A stretch of DNA of 64,000 bases from Oceanococcus sp. HetDA_MAG_MS8 (GCA_019192445.1 JAHCMK010000003.1:310001-374000); one strand, 5' to 3'; positions 1-8,285 are shown, counted from the first letter of the stretch. Numbers and translations are program-made. Notes: a model not told the origin generated them from the sequence alone.

Positions 1-742
1 CAATCATCAAGGCCGGGTTTTGCAGCACATAGCCCTCGAAGCCCACTGCCAAGCCGGTGAAGGCGTTGTACAGGGAGATCACCACCGGCATATCGGCGCC
101 GCCGATGGGCATGGTCATCATCACGCCGTAGACCAGTGCCAGGCCGAAGAATAGGGTGAGTAGCCCCATGCTGACTTCGCCGCCGTTGAACACCGTGGTG
201 CCGCCGATCAGTACCAAGACCAGTAACATGGAGCCGTTAACAGCTTGGAGGCCGGAAAAACGCCATGTTCCATTGACGCGACCGTCCAACTTGGCCCAAG
301 CAATGAGCGAGCCGGAGAGGGATACCGCGCCGATTAAGCCGCCAAGCACAGCCAAGGTCAGGGTGACGCTGCCGTGGGCCTTATGGCCGAATAGCTCAAT
401 GGCTGCAATGGCTGCCGCTGCACCGCCGCCCATGCCGTTATACAAGGCCACCATTTGTGGCATGGCCGTCATTTCCACGGTTTTACCGCTACGCCACGCC
501 CAGGTCAGACCCACAGCCAAGGCGATGGCGACCAAAATGATGTTGGTGGTGAGGTGCGGCTTGGCCGCTTCGTTAACGTCGAAGACATAGAGGAAGGAGG
601 CCACGATGGCGACCACCATGCCCCAACCTGCCACGATGATGCCCGAGCGCGCTGTGACCGGGCTGGACATGCGCTTGAGGCCGTAAATAAAGAGGAATGC
701 GGCCGCGAAGTAGGCGGCCTGAATGATGAAATCTGCGTTCAT
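1..742 (-). CDS. pntB: NAD(P) transhydrogenase subunit beta, N-terminal part (cut by window edge)
   Basis: This is the membrane and NADP(H)-binding subunit of the proton-translocating transhydrogenase, which uses the proton gradient to reduce NADP+ with NADH. Reading leftward from the ATG at 742, the protein starts MNADFIIQAAYFAAAFLFIY and runs as a string of hydrophobic helices. Conserved segments of the beta-subunit membrane domain are visible, such as MALYNGMGGGAAAAIA-like and PIGGADMPVVISLYNA. About 247 residues are present, against roughly 460 for the whole family member, so the C-terminal NADP-binding domain lies outside the window. The gene follows pntAB after a 12-base gap and is the last gene of the pntAA-pntAB-pntB operon. 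The identity is very secure. Incompleteness is due only to the window boundary. Confidence 0.95.
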   Translation of the reverse strand, partial: MNADFIIQAAYFAAAFLFIYGLKRMSSPVTARSGIIVAGWGMVVAIVASFLYVFDVNEAAKPHLTTNIILVAIALAVGLTWAWRSGKTVEMTAMPQMVALYNGMGGGAAAAIAAIELFGHKAHGSVTLTLAVLGGLIGAVSLSGSLIAWAKLDGRVNGTWRFSGLQAVNGSMLLVLVLIGGTTVFNGGEVSMGLLTLFFGLALVYGVMMTMPIGGADMPVVISLYNAFTGLAVGFEGYVLQNPALMI

Positions 743-754
743 AGTAGGCCTGCC

Positions 755-1045
755 TTACTGCTTTTTCTCGCTGGGCTTGAACATTTCCAGCATGCGCTCG
801 GTGACCACGTAGCCCCCGGCTGCATTACCAGCACCTAAGAGCACGCCAAAAAAGCCGATGGCTTGCTCTAGCGGGGTTGCGGCGTTAATCAGCGCCCAGG
901 TGGCGCCGACCACCACAATGCCGTGCACGAAGTTGGAGCCCGACATAAGAGGGGTGTGCAAAATGGCAGGTACGCGGCCAATGATTTCGTAGCCTGTGAA
1001 GGCTGCGAGCATGAAGATATACAGAGCGACAAATCCGGTAAGCAT
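755..1045 (-). CDS. pntAB: NAD(P) transhydrogenase subunit alpha, part 2 (membrane part)
   Basis: This 96-residue protein is the small membrane piece of the alpha subunit, found as a separate gene in three-subunit transhydrogenases of the Rhodospirillum type. It starts MLTGFVALYIFMLAAFTGYE and shows the expected hydrophobic helices, including a segment with GNAAGGYVVTERML near the C-terminus. The reading frame stays open upstream to 1117, but that would overlap pntAA and add a non-conserved tail. I chose the ATG at 1045 because it begins at the conserved MLTGF and is preceded by AAGGAGGAC. It sits 11 bases after pntAA and 12 before pntB. In Escherichia coli the same segment is fused to the NAD-binding domain in one PntA chain. 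Confidence 0.93.
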   Translation of the reverse strand: MLTGFVALYIFMLAAFTGYEIIGRVPAILHTPLMSGSNFVHGIVVVGATWALINAATPLEQAIGFFGVLLGAGNAAGGYVVTERMLEMFKPSEKKQ

Positions 1046-1056
1046 CCTGTCCTCCT

Positions 1057-2181
1057 TTATTGGCTCAAGGCCTGTTTGGTGGGTTCGTGACGAATCTCGC
1101 CAGCGTGAGTCATGCACGCACCAGCAACAATGTCATCGTCAAAGTCCAGGGTCAGCTCGCCTTCCTTAACGATTAATTCCAGGAAGTTAAGCAGGTTTTT
1201 GGCGTATAGCTCGCTGGCATGTTCGGCCAGGCGGCTGGGCACATTGAGCGGTGCTTCGATGAGCACGCCGTGCACATCCACGGTTTCGCCAGGCTTGGAC
1301 AGGGGCGTGTTGCCACCGCCATCGCCAGCAAGGTCGATGATGACGGCGCCCGGCTTCATACCTTGAATTTGCTCTTCGCTCACGATCTTCGGCGAAGGAC
1401 GGCCGGGAATAGCCGCGGTGGTGATGACGATATCGGCGGATTGGATGTGCTTGGTCAGCACTTCCTGCGCCTGGGCCTTCTCTTCGTCGGTGAGCTCACG
1501 GGCGTAGCCACCTTCACCTTCGGCCTTCACGCCAGTGTCAACGAACTTGGCTCCGAGCGACTCGACCTGCTCTTTCACGGCTGAGCGTACGTCGTAGCCT
1601 TCGACAATCGCGCCTAGGCGACGGGCGGTAGCGATAGCTTGTAGCCCTGCAACCCCAGCCCCCATCACCAGGACCTTAGCCGGGCGGATGGAGCCTACAG
1701 CGAAGGTGGTCATCGGCAGCAGTCGTGATAATTTTGTAGCGCCGAGTAGAGCGCCGTAGTAACCGGCAAGCGCGGCCTGGCTAGACAGTGCATCCATGGC
1801 CTGGGCCCGAGTCGTGCGCGGCACCAACTCCATGGCAAAGCAGGTGATCTTTCGTTCCACCAGCGCCTTGACGATCTCAGGGTTGCGGTTGGCATAAATA
1901 AACGAAAACAGCACGCTGCCCTCGGGCAGGGCCTGGACCTCTTCAGGACTGGAAATCGCAACTCGCAGAATGATTTGCGCCCCATCAAAGGTGGCGGCTG
2001 CATCCTTAGCGAACTCCACGTCCTTGTAGAGATCATCGGCAATACGGCTGGCTTGGCCTGCGCCCTCTTGGACTGTCAGGCTGGTTCCTAACTTGCCCAG
2101 CTTGGGCAAAACGGCCGGTACCATGGCCACACGCTTCTCGTGCGCGCCAGTTTCGGCGGGCACTGCAATTTTCACAGTCAT
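1057..2181 (-). CDS. pntAA: NAD(P) transhydrogenase subunit alpha, part 1 (NAD-binding)
   Basis: This 374-residue protein is the soluble NAD(H)-binding part of the alpha subunit of proton-translocating transhydrogenase. It has the two-domain fold of the alanine dehydrogenase/PNT family. The N-terminal part opens MTVKIAVPAETGAHEKRVAM, the family signature RTTRAQAMDALSSQA lies near residues 131-145, and the dinucleotide-binding GAGVAG is at about residues 174-179. It begins the pnt operon and is divergent from the exonuclease gene across 73 bases. Length and separate coding of the membrane part match the three-gene form. No missing residues were noticed. Confidence 0.95.
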   Translation of the reverse strand: MTVKIAVPAETGAHEKRVAMVPAVLPKLGKLGTSLTVQEGAGQASRIADDLYKDVEFAKDAAATFDGAQIILRVAISSPEEVQALPEGSVLFSFIYANRNPEIVKALVERKITCFAMELVPRTTRAQAMDALSSQAALAGYYGALLGATKLSRLLPMTTFAVGSIRPAKVLVMGAGVAGLQAIATARRLGAIVEGYDVRSAVKEQVESLGAKFVDTGVKAEGEGGYARELTDEEKAQAQEVLTKHIQSADIVITTAAIPGRPSPKIVSEEQIQGMKPGAVIIDLAGDGGGNTPLSKPGETVDVHGVLIEAPLNVPSRLAEHASELYAKNLLNFLELIVKEGELTLDFDDDIVAGACMTHAGEIRHEPTKQALSQ

Positions 2182-2254
2182 GGATTACTCCCCTTATCAG
2201 GTCTGCTAACAGCCGTGCTAGGCTGCGCTTTTACCTGCGTGACTATCTCAATTC

Positions 2255-3184
2255 ATGAGTTCGGCATTGCCCGAGGCCACACCGGAACGGAGTCGAGTCT
2301 ACCTGATCGACGCTTCTGTCTACGTGTTCCGTGCCTATTTTTCATTGCCACAGACTATGGTTAACGCAGCAGAGCAGCCGATTAATGCGGTTTATGGCTT
2401 CGCTGGCTTCCTTGCGGACCTCAGGCGGCAGCTGGGTCCCGATGCTCCGATAGCGGTTGCTTTTGATGAAAGTCTCAGCACCAGCTTTCGTAATCAGATA
2501 TATCCAGAATACAAAGCGAATCGGCCTCCTGCCCCAGAAGACCTCCAACGGCAGTTCGCTTGGTGTCAGGAGCTCTGCGAGGTTTTGCGGCTGCCTTGGG
2601 CGGCGCATAGCGAGTTCGAGGCGGACGATATCATCGGGAGTTGGGCGACCCATGCACGGGCGGCCGGGCACCCGGTGGCGGTGATCAGTCGCGACAAGGA
2701 TCTTACCCAGCTGGTGCAAAGTGACGACTTATGGTGGGATTTTGCGAGTCAGCTGCAGCTGGATCCGGCCGGAGTCGAGGCCAAGATGGGTGTGCGACCC
2801 GATCAGGTGGCCGATTTGCTGGCTTTGACGGGAGACTCTGTCGATAACATCCCGGGGGTTAAGGGCGTCGGGCCAAAAGCCGCCGTTGCGCTATTGCAGC
2901 ATTTCGGAAGCCTGGAATCGGTTTATGCCAACTTGGCAGAGGTGTCGTCTCTGCCGCTTCGCGGTGCCAAGAGCTTGCAGCGTAAGTTAGATGAGGGGCG
3001 CGACATGGCTGACATGTCGCGACGGCTCACAGTCATTCCTGACCGTTGCCCTGGCGTGCCCGACCCCGATTGGCAGGCGCGCTTCACGGTGCCAATGGAT
3101 GAGGTGCACAGCGTTTGCGAACAATTGGGCTTGGGGCTACGCGCGCGTGAGCGGCTAGGGGCCTTTGCCGAACTGCTGCTGTGA
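2255..3184 (+). CDS. Stand-alone 5'-3' exonuclease (DNA polymerase I N-terminal type)
   Basis: This 309-residue protein resembles the 5'-nuclease domain of DNA polymerase I and the Xni/ExoIX flap-endonuclease group, without any polymerase domain. Metal-binding acidic motifs are visible: YLIDASVYVFRAY near the N-terminus, FEADDIIGSWA and SRDKDLTQLV in the middle. The helix-hairpin-helix DNA-binding segment with GDSVDNIPGVKGVGPKAA follows. It probably removes 5' flaps or RNA primers, as supposed for its relatives. It is divergent from pntAA and convergent with the lipoprotein at 3237-4172. No good ribosome binding site precedes the ATG at 2255, so the exact start is less certain than the identity. 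At 309 residues it is longer than E. coli Xni (about 250). Confidence 0.85.
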   Translation: MSSALPEATPERSRVYLIDASVYVFRAYFSLPQTMVNAAEQPINAVYGFAGFLADLRRQLGPDAPIAVAFDESLSTSFRNQIYPEYKANRPPAPEDLQRQFAWCQELCEVLRLPWAAHSEFEADDIIGSWATHARAAGHPVAVISRDKDLTQLVQSDDLWWDFASQLQLDPAGVEAKMGVRPDQVADLLALTGDSVDNIPGVKGVGPKAAVALLQHFGSLESVYANLAEVSSLPLRGAKSLQRKLDEGRDMADMSRRLTVIPDRCPGVPDPDWQARFTVPMDEVHSVCEQLGLGLRARERLGAFAELLL

Positions 3185-3189
3185 TTGGC

Positions 3190-3212
3190 GCGCCGCCCAC
3201 CCGAGGCGGCGC
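3190..3212. terminator. Hairpin between convergent genes
   Basis: A perfect 8-bp inverted repeat (GCGCCGCC / GGCGGCGC, 7-base loop) lies 6 bases after the exonuclease stop and before the end of the convergent lipoprotein gene. There is no T-run on either side, so it may be a terminator aided by Rho or only an RNA 3'-end stabiliser. Confidence 0.45.
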
Positions 3213-3236
3213 TACCGCGGAGATGTTCAGCGCTGT

Positions 3237-4172
3237 TTAGAAAGTGCAGGCGTTTTCAAATTCTGCTCTTGAGAAGGGAACCGTAGCGCCGTTCAGGGTG
3301 ACGCTCACGCCGCCGTCACTCGCAAACTCCAGTGTGGCTTCCGCGCCTTCCGCATTACGAACCAGCAGCTCGCCGCCGACCAGCCCGGCTTGGCTGTCTC
3401 GGGTAAGTGCATTGATGGTTCGCAGCTCGACCAAGCCTCGGTTGCAGACAATATTGTCGCCAGAGTAGTCAGCGCCGGCCTCGCCATTGACCGTAATCTC
3501 GTCAATGCTTGCCGATTGCGGCGCTCGGCGCTGCTCCAGCTCACGCGTCACTAAAAGGCCCTCTTCACTGCCATCCGCACTGGTCACCCGAGCTTCCAGG
3601 CTTTGTTCTAGCGTCACGGCACTGCTACCGAATCGAATCGTGAAGCGTCCGCTGATCCGAACTTGCTCTTGGTTGAGCTCACGCACTTCGATGGGGCGAC
3701 CGCCCTGGCCAAAGTTAATGACGGTGTTGCGGCAGCTGGCCTGATCATCGCTGCGAAACTCACCTTCGCTACAGATCAGCTCTAAGCGGCCATCGAAGAA
3801 GGTGCCCTCTTCGTCCACACAGCGCTCAAAGTTGAAGCGCAGGTAATCCGTTGATCCGGCAGGCCCGCCAGAGTCACTAAAGTCGAAGCTGCCACCACCA
3901 TCGCATGGCGCATCTTCAATGCTGAGCTTTGTTGAGCCGCTCAGTTGTTTGCGAACCTGTGGTGATTCAATGGTCGTGAATGCCAATGCCGCTGCATCAA
4001 AATCGCTAGCGGCATTCAGAAAGGCAGCGGCCTGCAGGGCTTGCTCGGCGCTGTCCAATTTGGCGCTGGCTGTGGCGTTACCAGCTGATGTGGCTTGATC
4101 GGATGTTGATCCGCAGCCGGGCAGTGCAGCTGCCACGCTGAGTAGGGTCAGAACCGAGGAGATGAGGCGCAT
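3237..4172 (-). CDS. Hypothetical lipoprotein with cysteine/Asp-Gly module
   Basis: I do not recognise a named family. The protein (311 residues) begins MRLISSVLTLLSVAAALPGC, a lipoprotein signal with lipobox LPGC, so it is probably anchored to the outer membrane. A low-complexity Ala/Ser/Asp stretch follows. The rest looks beta-rich, with spaced cysteines: APCDGGGSFDFSD, NFERCVDEEGTFFDGRL, LELICSEGEF, SCRNTVINF, IVCNRGLVEL and a final NACTF. The part around residues 90-130 resembles a segment of the larger lipoprotein at 21578-23605 (cysteine, acidic/Gly-rich turn, GD or STD, aromatic, second cysteine, then a G-rich strand). It is alone on its strand and convergent with the exonuclease gene. 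Function unknown. Confidence 0.7.
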   Translation of the reverse strand: MRLISSVLTLLSVAAALPGCGSTSDQATSAGNATASAKLDSAEQALQAAAFLNAASDFDAAALAFTTIESPQVRKQLSGSTKLSIEDAPCDGGGSFDFSDSGGPAGSTDYLRFNFERCVDEEGTFFDGRLELICSEGEFRSDDQASCRNTVINFGQGGRPIEVRELNQEQVRISGRFTIRFGSSAVTLEQSLEARVTSADGSEEGLLVTRELEQRRAPQSASIDEITVNGEAGADYSGDNIVCNRGLVELRTINALTRDSQAGLVGGELLVRNAEGAEATLEFASDGGVSVTLNGATVPFSRAEFENACTF

Positions 4173-4419
4173 ATTTGCTCCTTATATATGTGAAGCCGTG
4201 GTGCATACTGCCAGCGGGAGCATGGCGACAAAATGACAATGCCATATCTACGCAAATTCAGCGTTTTTGAAGAACCTGGCAAGGTGTTTGCTAGTGCGCA
4301 TATGCAATCGGCGTTTTTCTCGACGACGAGCTTGGCATCACATCTGTGGTGCACCGTGTTTGGGCGCGAGAAAGGTGCATAGGTCCGCATTTGCGGGAAC
4401 AAACAAAGGGCTGGAGAAC

Positions 4420-4440
4420 GCCCGAGCGAGGGCCTTTTTT
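4420..4440 (+). terminator. Terminator-like hairpin 1 in the TonB operon leader
   Basis: GCCC pairs with GGGC around a six-base loop (4420-4433), followed by C and six T residues at 4435-4440. A GGGC at 4408-4411 could pair instead with the 5' arm, which would disrupt this hairpin, a feature seen in attenuators. The stem is short, so strength is uncertain. Confidence 0.45.
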
Positions 4441-4507
4441 GCCGCGCTGCACATGGACAACCCATGGTAAGCGTGGTAGAAATCCGCGCCTTGCTTTACA
4501 ACGGGGG

Positions 4508-4540
4508 CCCGCATGTCATCCGAGATGCGGGTCTTTTTAT
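4508..4540 (+). terminator. Terminator-like hairpin 2 in the TonB operon leader
   Basis: CCCGCAT (4508-4514) pairs perfectly with ATGCGGG (4525-4531) around a 10-base loop and is followed by TCTTTTTATT. It ends only a few bases before the first possible ATG of the DUF3450 gene (4544), so it could affect both transcription and ribosome access. Confidence 0.55.
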
Positions 4541-4543
4541 TCA

Positions 4544-5332
4544 ATGAACCTCACGACGAAACGAGCCATCATGCCTAGAGAGCTGATCGCTGGCGTTGTT
4601 CTAGCAGTAGGTGGAGCCATTGCTCTGCCAGCCGCTGCGGATACGCTGGACTCCACGATTTCCGTACAAAAACGCATTGACGCCGACGCCCGGCGCTCGC
4701 AAGTGGCTATCAACCAGTTGGACGATGAAACCGATCGTTTGCTGACCGAATACCGCGTAGCCACCCGCGAAGCTGAAAGTCTGCGTCGATATAACCGCCA
4801 ACTGGAGAAGCAGATCAACTCCCAGCTGAAGGAGATGGCCTCCATCGAAAATCAGCTGGCGCAGATCAATGATGTCTCCCGGGAAGTGGTCCCGATGATG
4901 TTGCGCATGATTGACACGCTAGAGTCCTTCGTGGAGCTGGATCTGCCCTTCCTGCAAGAAGAGCGCAGCACCCGCGTCGAGGCTCTGCACGAGATCATGG
5001 ATCGTGCCGATGTCTCTACCTCCGAGAAGTACCGCCGCATCATTGAGGCCTACCAGGTTGAGATGGAATACGGCCGGACGATCGAGGCGTACCAGGCAGA
5101 GCTCACCATTGATGGTGCCAAGCGCTCGATGGACTTTCTCCGCGTTGGCCGCGTGGCTTTGATGTTCCAGTCCTTGGACGCAGGTCTGACCGGGTATTAC
5201 GACCCGGCTAGCAAGGACTTCGTAATTGATAATGATTACAAGACTGCTGTACGCGATGGTCTGCGGATTGCCCGCAAGCAAACCGCGCCCGACTTGTTGC
5301 TGGTGCCAGCTGCTGCACCGGCCGACCTCTAA
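4544..5332 (+). CDS. DUF3450 family periplasmic coiled-coil protein of a TonB2-type cluster
   Basis: The 262-residue product has an N-terminal signal peptide ending near LPAAADTL, then a long alpha-helical, coiled-coil-like region rich in Glu, Gln, Arg and Leu (SRYNRQLEKQINSQL-like). The C-terminal part is conserved, with RVALMFQSLDAGLTGYYDP. This is the DUF3450 family, which occurs next to TtpC-like ExbB proteins in TonB2-type systems. It is presumed to be exported and to work with them in energising TonB-dependent outer-membrane receptors; its mechanism is not known. Neither ATG at 4544 nor the one at 4571 has a good ribosome binding site. I give 4544 because it adds basic residues before the hydrophobic segment. 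First gene of a six-gene operon. Confidence 0.85.
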   Translation: MNLTTKRAIMPRELIAGVVLAVGGAIALPAAADTLDSTISVQKRIDADARRSQVAINQLDDETDRLLTEYRVATREAESLRRYNRQLEKQINSQLKEMASIENQLAQINDVSREVVPMMLRMIDTLESFVELDLPFLQEERSTRVEALHEIMDRADVSTSEKYRRIIEAYQVEMEYGRTIEAYQAELTIDGAKRSMDFLRVGRVALMFQSLDAGLTGYYDPASKDFVIDNDYKTAVRDGLRIARKQTAPDLLLVPAAAPADL

Positions 5333-5351
5333 GCCAAGACTGGAGAACACA

Positions 5352-6698
5352 ATGTTGAAACAGATTGTTTTGGCTGCGGCCCTGGTCTTTCCGGTTGCTG
5401 CCATTGCTCAAACCTCTCAGCCCGACCCGCTGCTACAGCTGCTCGAGCAAACCAAGAACGCGCGTGCGGCAGAGAAAGCTGAGAATGCTCAGCGCGAGCG
5501 TCGCTTCCGTGAGCGTCGTGATCAGCAAGCCGCCATGCTCAAAGAAGCCAAGGCTGAGCTGGCCACCCAGGAGCGCCGCTCCGAAGAGTTGCTGGATGAA
5601 TTCGAGGCTAACGACAAAAAGCTGGCTGAGCTCGAAGCCTCACTGACGCTGGCCGTGGGTCAGCTGGGCGAAATGTTTGGTGTGGTTCGCCAGGTTGCTG
5701 GTGACATGCGCGGGATCGCCCAGGGCTCCTACGTGTCGTCCCAGCCCGGTATCGAGCGGGATGCCTTCCTGGAAGAACTGGGCCGTAGTAAAGAGCTGCC
5801 TTCCATCGAAAAACTGGAGCGCTTGTGGTTCGAGCTGCAACGCGAGATGACCGAAACAGGTCGCGTCGTTGCCTTTGAAACCGAGGTCGTCAATGCCGAC
5901 GGTACCAAAGAGCCTCGTGACGTTGTTCGCGTTGGCGCCTTCACCGCTGTGTCTGACGGCAAATACTTGGTGTGGGAAGCCGACACCCAGCAGCTCGTGG
6001 AGTTGGAGCGTCAGCCCCCTGGCCGCTTTGGTTCAATGGCAGCTGATTTAGAAGATACCGACACTGGGGTAAGCCGCATTGCGCTTGACCCCACGCGTGG
6101 GGCCTTGCTGTCCGTGTTGGTGCGCGCACCAAGCTTGGGCGAGCGCATCCAGCAAGGTGGTCTGGTTGGCTACGTGATCCTCAGCATTGGTCTGGTTGGT
6201 TTGCTCATGGCTTTGGAGAGGGCAGTGTCGCTGACGCTGACCGGCTCGGCCATGTCCAAGCAGCGCAACGAAGCTGCGCGTGACGACAACCCATTGGGTC
6301 GTGTCTTGATGGCCTTCGAAAAGGATAAGAGTGCGGATCTTGAAACCGTCGAGTCGCGCTTGGACGAGGCAATCATCAAGGAAACGCCAGACCTCGAGAA
6401 GCGCCTGCCTGCCTTGAAGATCTTTGCTGCTGTCGCGCCTCTGCTGGGTCTGCTCGGAACTGTGACTGGGATGATTCAAACCTTCCAGTCCATCACTCTG
6501 TTCGGTACGGGTGATCCTAAGTTGATGGCGGGTGGTATTTCGCAAGCCTTGATCACCACCGTGCTTGGCTTGGTCGTCTCTATTCCTTTGGTGATGCTGC
6601 ATCAATGGCTAGCCGGTCGTAGTCGCTCGTTGGTTCAGATCTTGGAAGAGGAATCAGCAGGCCTGGTGGCCGAGCGGACGGGTTCCGCCAAGGCTTAA
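5352..6698 (+). CDS. TtpC-like MotA/TolQ/ExbB proton channel protein with periplasmic extension
   Basis: This 448-residue protein has a signal sequence (MLKQIVLAAALVFPVAAIAQ). A long charged coiled-coil region follows, roughly residues 25-110, and then a periplasmic domain. The C-terminal third is an ExbB/TolQ/MotA channel domain with three membrane segments; the GLLGTVTGMIQTFQ and GISQALITTVLGLVVSIP motifs are diagnostic. This layout matches TtpC of Vibrio TonB2 systems, an extra ExbB-like partner needed for energy transfer to TonB2. I chose the ATG at 5352 because GGAGA lies five bases upstream and a clean signal peptide follows; the frame is open further upstream. It follows DUF3450 by 19 bases and precedes exbB by 3. 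Confidence 0.88.
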   Translation: MLKQIVLAAALVFPVAAIAQTSQPDPLLQLLEQTKNARAAEKAENAQRERRFRERRDQQAAMLKEAKAELATQERRSEELLDEFEANDKKLAELEASLTLAVGQLGEMFGVVRQVAGDMRGIAQGSYVSSQPGIERDAFLEELGRSKELPSIEKLERLWFELQREMTETGRVVAFETEVVNADGTKEPRDVVRVGAFTAVSDGKYLVWEADTQQLVELERQPPGRFGSMAADLEDTDTGVSRIALDPTRGALLSVLVRAPSLGERIQQGGLVGYVILSIGLVGLLMALERAVSLTLTGSAMSKQRNEAARDDNPLGRVLMAFEKDKSADLETVESRLDEAIIKETPDLEKRLPALKIFAAVAPLLGLLGTVTGMIQTFQSITLFGTGDPKLMAGGISQALITTVLGLVVSIPLVMLHQWLAGRSRSLVQILEEESAGLVAERTGSAKA

Positions 6699-6701
6699 GA
6701 C

Positions 6702-7232
6702 GTGGAAGTCTTTATCGCAATCCGAGACTTCCTGGAAACGGGTGGCTCGGTCCTCTGGCTGATTCTCGCTGTCGCAGTACTGCTGTGGGCGCTCATTATT
6801 GAGCGCCTCATGTACTACCGCCGGGAGTACCCCAAGCTGGCGCAACAGGTTGTTGAGACCTGGCGCAAGCGGGGTGACTACCACAGTTGGGGTGCAAAGC
6901 GGCGACGCGAGGCATTGGTCAGCGAAGTGAATAGAACGCTGAAACAGTCCACTGGATTGATCAAGACCATTATTGCGCTGTGCCCGATGATGGGCCTGCT
7001 CGGTACTGTTACCGGCATGGTGCAAGTTTTTGACGTGATGGCTGTACTTGGCACCGGCAACGCTCGCGCGATGGCTGCGGGCGTGTCCAAAGCAACATTG
7101 CCCACGATGGCGGGCATGGTGGTCGCCTTGTCTGGTCTGTACTTCAGCTCCCATTTTGAACAGGTTGTGCGACGCGAAACCGAGTATCTCAACGATGAGC
7201 TCGGCGTCCATGACGACTCTACAGGTAACTAA
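6702..7232 (+). CDS. exbB: ExbB biopolymer transport protein
   Basis: The protein (176 residues) is the short ExbB form: an N-terminal membrane helix (VLWLILAVAVLLWALIIERL), a cytoplasmic loop, then the two C-terminal helices with the conserved LCPMMGLLGTVTGMVQVFDV and AAGVSKATLPTMAGMVVALS. With ExbD it forms the inner-membrane proton channel that drives TonB. Translation appears to start at GTG 6702, three bases after the stop of the TtpC-like gene and four bases before exbD, so coupling is likely. It resembles Vibrio ExbB2 in size and context. Confidence 0.92.
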   Translation: MEVFIAIRDFLETGGSVLWLILAVAVLLWALIIERLMYYRREYPKLAQQVVETWRKRGDYHSWGAKRRREALVSEVNRTLKQSTGLIKTIIALCPMMGLLGTVTGMVQVFDVMAVLGTGNARAMAAGVSKATLPTMAGMVVALSGLYFSSHFEQVVRRETEYLNDELGVHDDSTGN

Positions 7233-7235
7233 CTC

Positions 7236-7640
7236 ATGCGACGCAGAAAACACGGCGCAACCGAGGAAGCCGAAATTGACATGACCCCGATGCTCGACAT
7301 CGTGTTCATCATGTTGATCTTCTTTATCGTCACCACCAGCTTCGTCAAAGAGGCGGGTATTGATGTCAGTCGGCCGAATGCGAATACCGCAGAGAAGCAG
7401 GAGCGCGGCAACATCATGATTGCCATTCGCCCCAACGGCGACATCTGGATGGACAAGCGTAAGGTGGAATTGCGCGCCGTCCGTGCCAACACCGAGCGGC
7501 TACACGCAGAAAACCCGGAAGGGTCGGTGGTCATCATCGCTGACAAGGAATCGCAGACCGGCGTGTTAGTGCAGGTCATGGATCAGGTTCGGCTGGCAGG
7601 TGTGTACAACGTCTCCATTGCCGCCAGCAACAAGCAATAG
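7236..7640 (+). CDS. exbD: ExbD biopolymer transport protein
   Basis: This 134-residue protein has the classic ExbD plan: a short charged cytoplasmic N-terminus, one membrane helix and a periplasmic domain. The helix begins DMTPMLDIVFIMLIFFIVTT, and the Asp after PML corresponds to the conserved proton-relay aspartate of the ExbD/TolR family. The C-terminal part (VVIIADKESQTGVLVQVMD) fits the periplasmic domain. It belongs to the TonB operon, lying 3 bases after exbB and about 15 before tonB. Confidence 0.93.
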   Translation: MRRRKHGATEEAEIDMTPMLDIVFIMLIFFIVTTSFVKEAGIDVSRPNANTAEKQERGNIMIAIRPNGDIWMDKRKVELRAVRANTERLHAENPEGSVVIIADKESQTGVLVQVMDQVRLAGVYNVSIAASNKQ

Positions 7641-7655
7641 CGGGCGGAGAACGTG

Positions 7656-8285
7656 ATGAGACTCGTAGCCGCATTGGGCGGCGCTACCGTCGTAGCGCTG
7701 TTCTTGTTCTGGCTGATGCAGTACCTGGTGCTGGGTCAGGGCAAAGACGTGGACAAGAGCCCGGGGCTTGGTGGGGTGGACTTTGTCCGCTTAAAGCGGG
7801 ATGACTCAGTAGAAACGCGTAAGCGTGAACTGCCGAAGAAGCCGCCGCCGCCGAAGAAGCCGCCGCCGCCACCGAAAATGAAGGTGGCGGAGACCACCAA
7901 GCCGCAGCCACAGCCGCAAGCTTTCGACGTGCCCAACGTGGATATGCCGGTGAGTGCGGGCAGCGGGCCCTTTTTGGGAAGCTACCAAAAAGGCTCGGAC
8001 TTCCAGGGTGATGGTGAGCTGATCCCCTTGGTACGGATTGCACCGCAGTACCCGCGCAACGCTGCCCGGGACCGTATTCAAGGGTGGGTGAAACTGGAGT
8101 TCACCATTAATGAAGACGGCACGGTGTCCGACCCCAAAGTGGTTGACGCCAACCCACGGCGGGTCTTCGACTCAGCAGCGCGCCGCGCTATCCTGAAATG
8201 GAAGTTCAAGCCGCGTGTGGTGGACGGTAAAGCAGTGGCGCACCGTGCTACCCAGACCATTGAATTTAAACTCGCTCAAGACTAA
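7656..8285 (+). CDS. tonB: TonB energy transducer
   Basis: The 209-residue protein has an N-terminal membrane anchor (VAALGGATVVALFLFWLMQY), a proline/lysine-rich periplasmic spacer (KKPPPPKKPPPPPK near residue 65), and a C-terminal TonB domain. The domain includes PLVRIAPQYPRNAARDRIQG, VKLEFTINEDGTV and SAARRAILKWKF. It transmits proton-motive energy from ExbB/ExbD to outer-membrane receptors. I use the ATG at 7656, which has GGAGA five bases upstream; the GTG at 7653 is also possible but too close to that site. No TonB-dependent receptor gene lies in the window, so the substrate cannot be told. Confidence 0.93.
   Translation: MRLVAALGGATVVALFLFWLMQYLVLGQGKDVDKSPGLGGVDFVRLKRDDSVETRKRELPKKPPPPKKPPPPPKMKVAETTKPQPQPQAFDVPNVDMPVSAGSGPFLGSYQKGSDFQGDGELIPLVRIAPQYPRNAARDRIQGWVKLEFTINEDGTVSDPKVVDANPRRVFDSAARRAILKWKFKPRVVDGKAVAHRATQTIEFKLAQD

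Larger units (their letters stand above)
4173..4543. other. 371-base gene-free leader upstream of the TonB operon
   Basis: No credible coding region is seen here; the open frames are short and lack family resemblance. The stretch holds two plus-strand terminator-like hairpins (listed separately at 4420-4440 and 4508-4540) just before the DUF3450 gene. No plus-strand gene lies upstream to be terminated. Either a small RNA is made here or the operon has a transcription-attenuating leader. I could not identify a convincing promoter. Confidence 0.5.

Noticed and set aside
4346-4543. N-terminal extension of the DUF3450 protein
   Set aside because: It would translate through both terminator-like hairpins and put about 66 basic, non-family residues before the signal peptide.
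6048-7253. 185- and 199-residue minus-strand open frames opposite TtpC-like and exbB genes
   Set aside because: His/Gln-rich translations typical of antisense to channel genes with clear homology; no ribosome binding sites.
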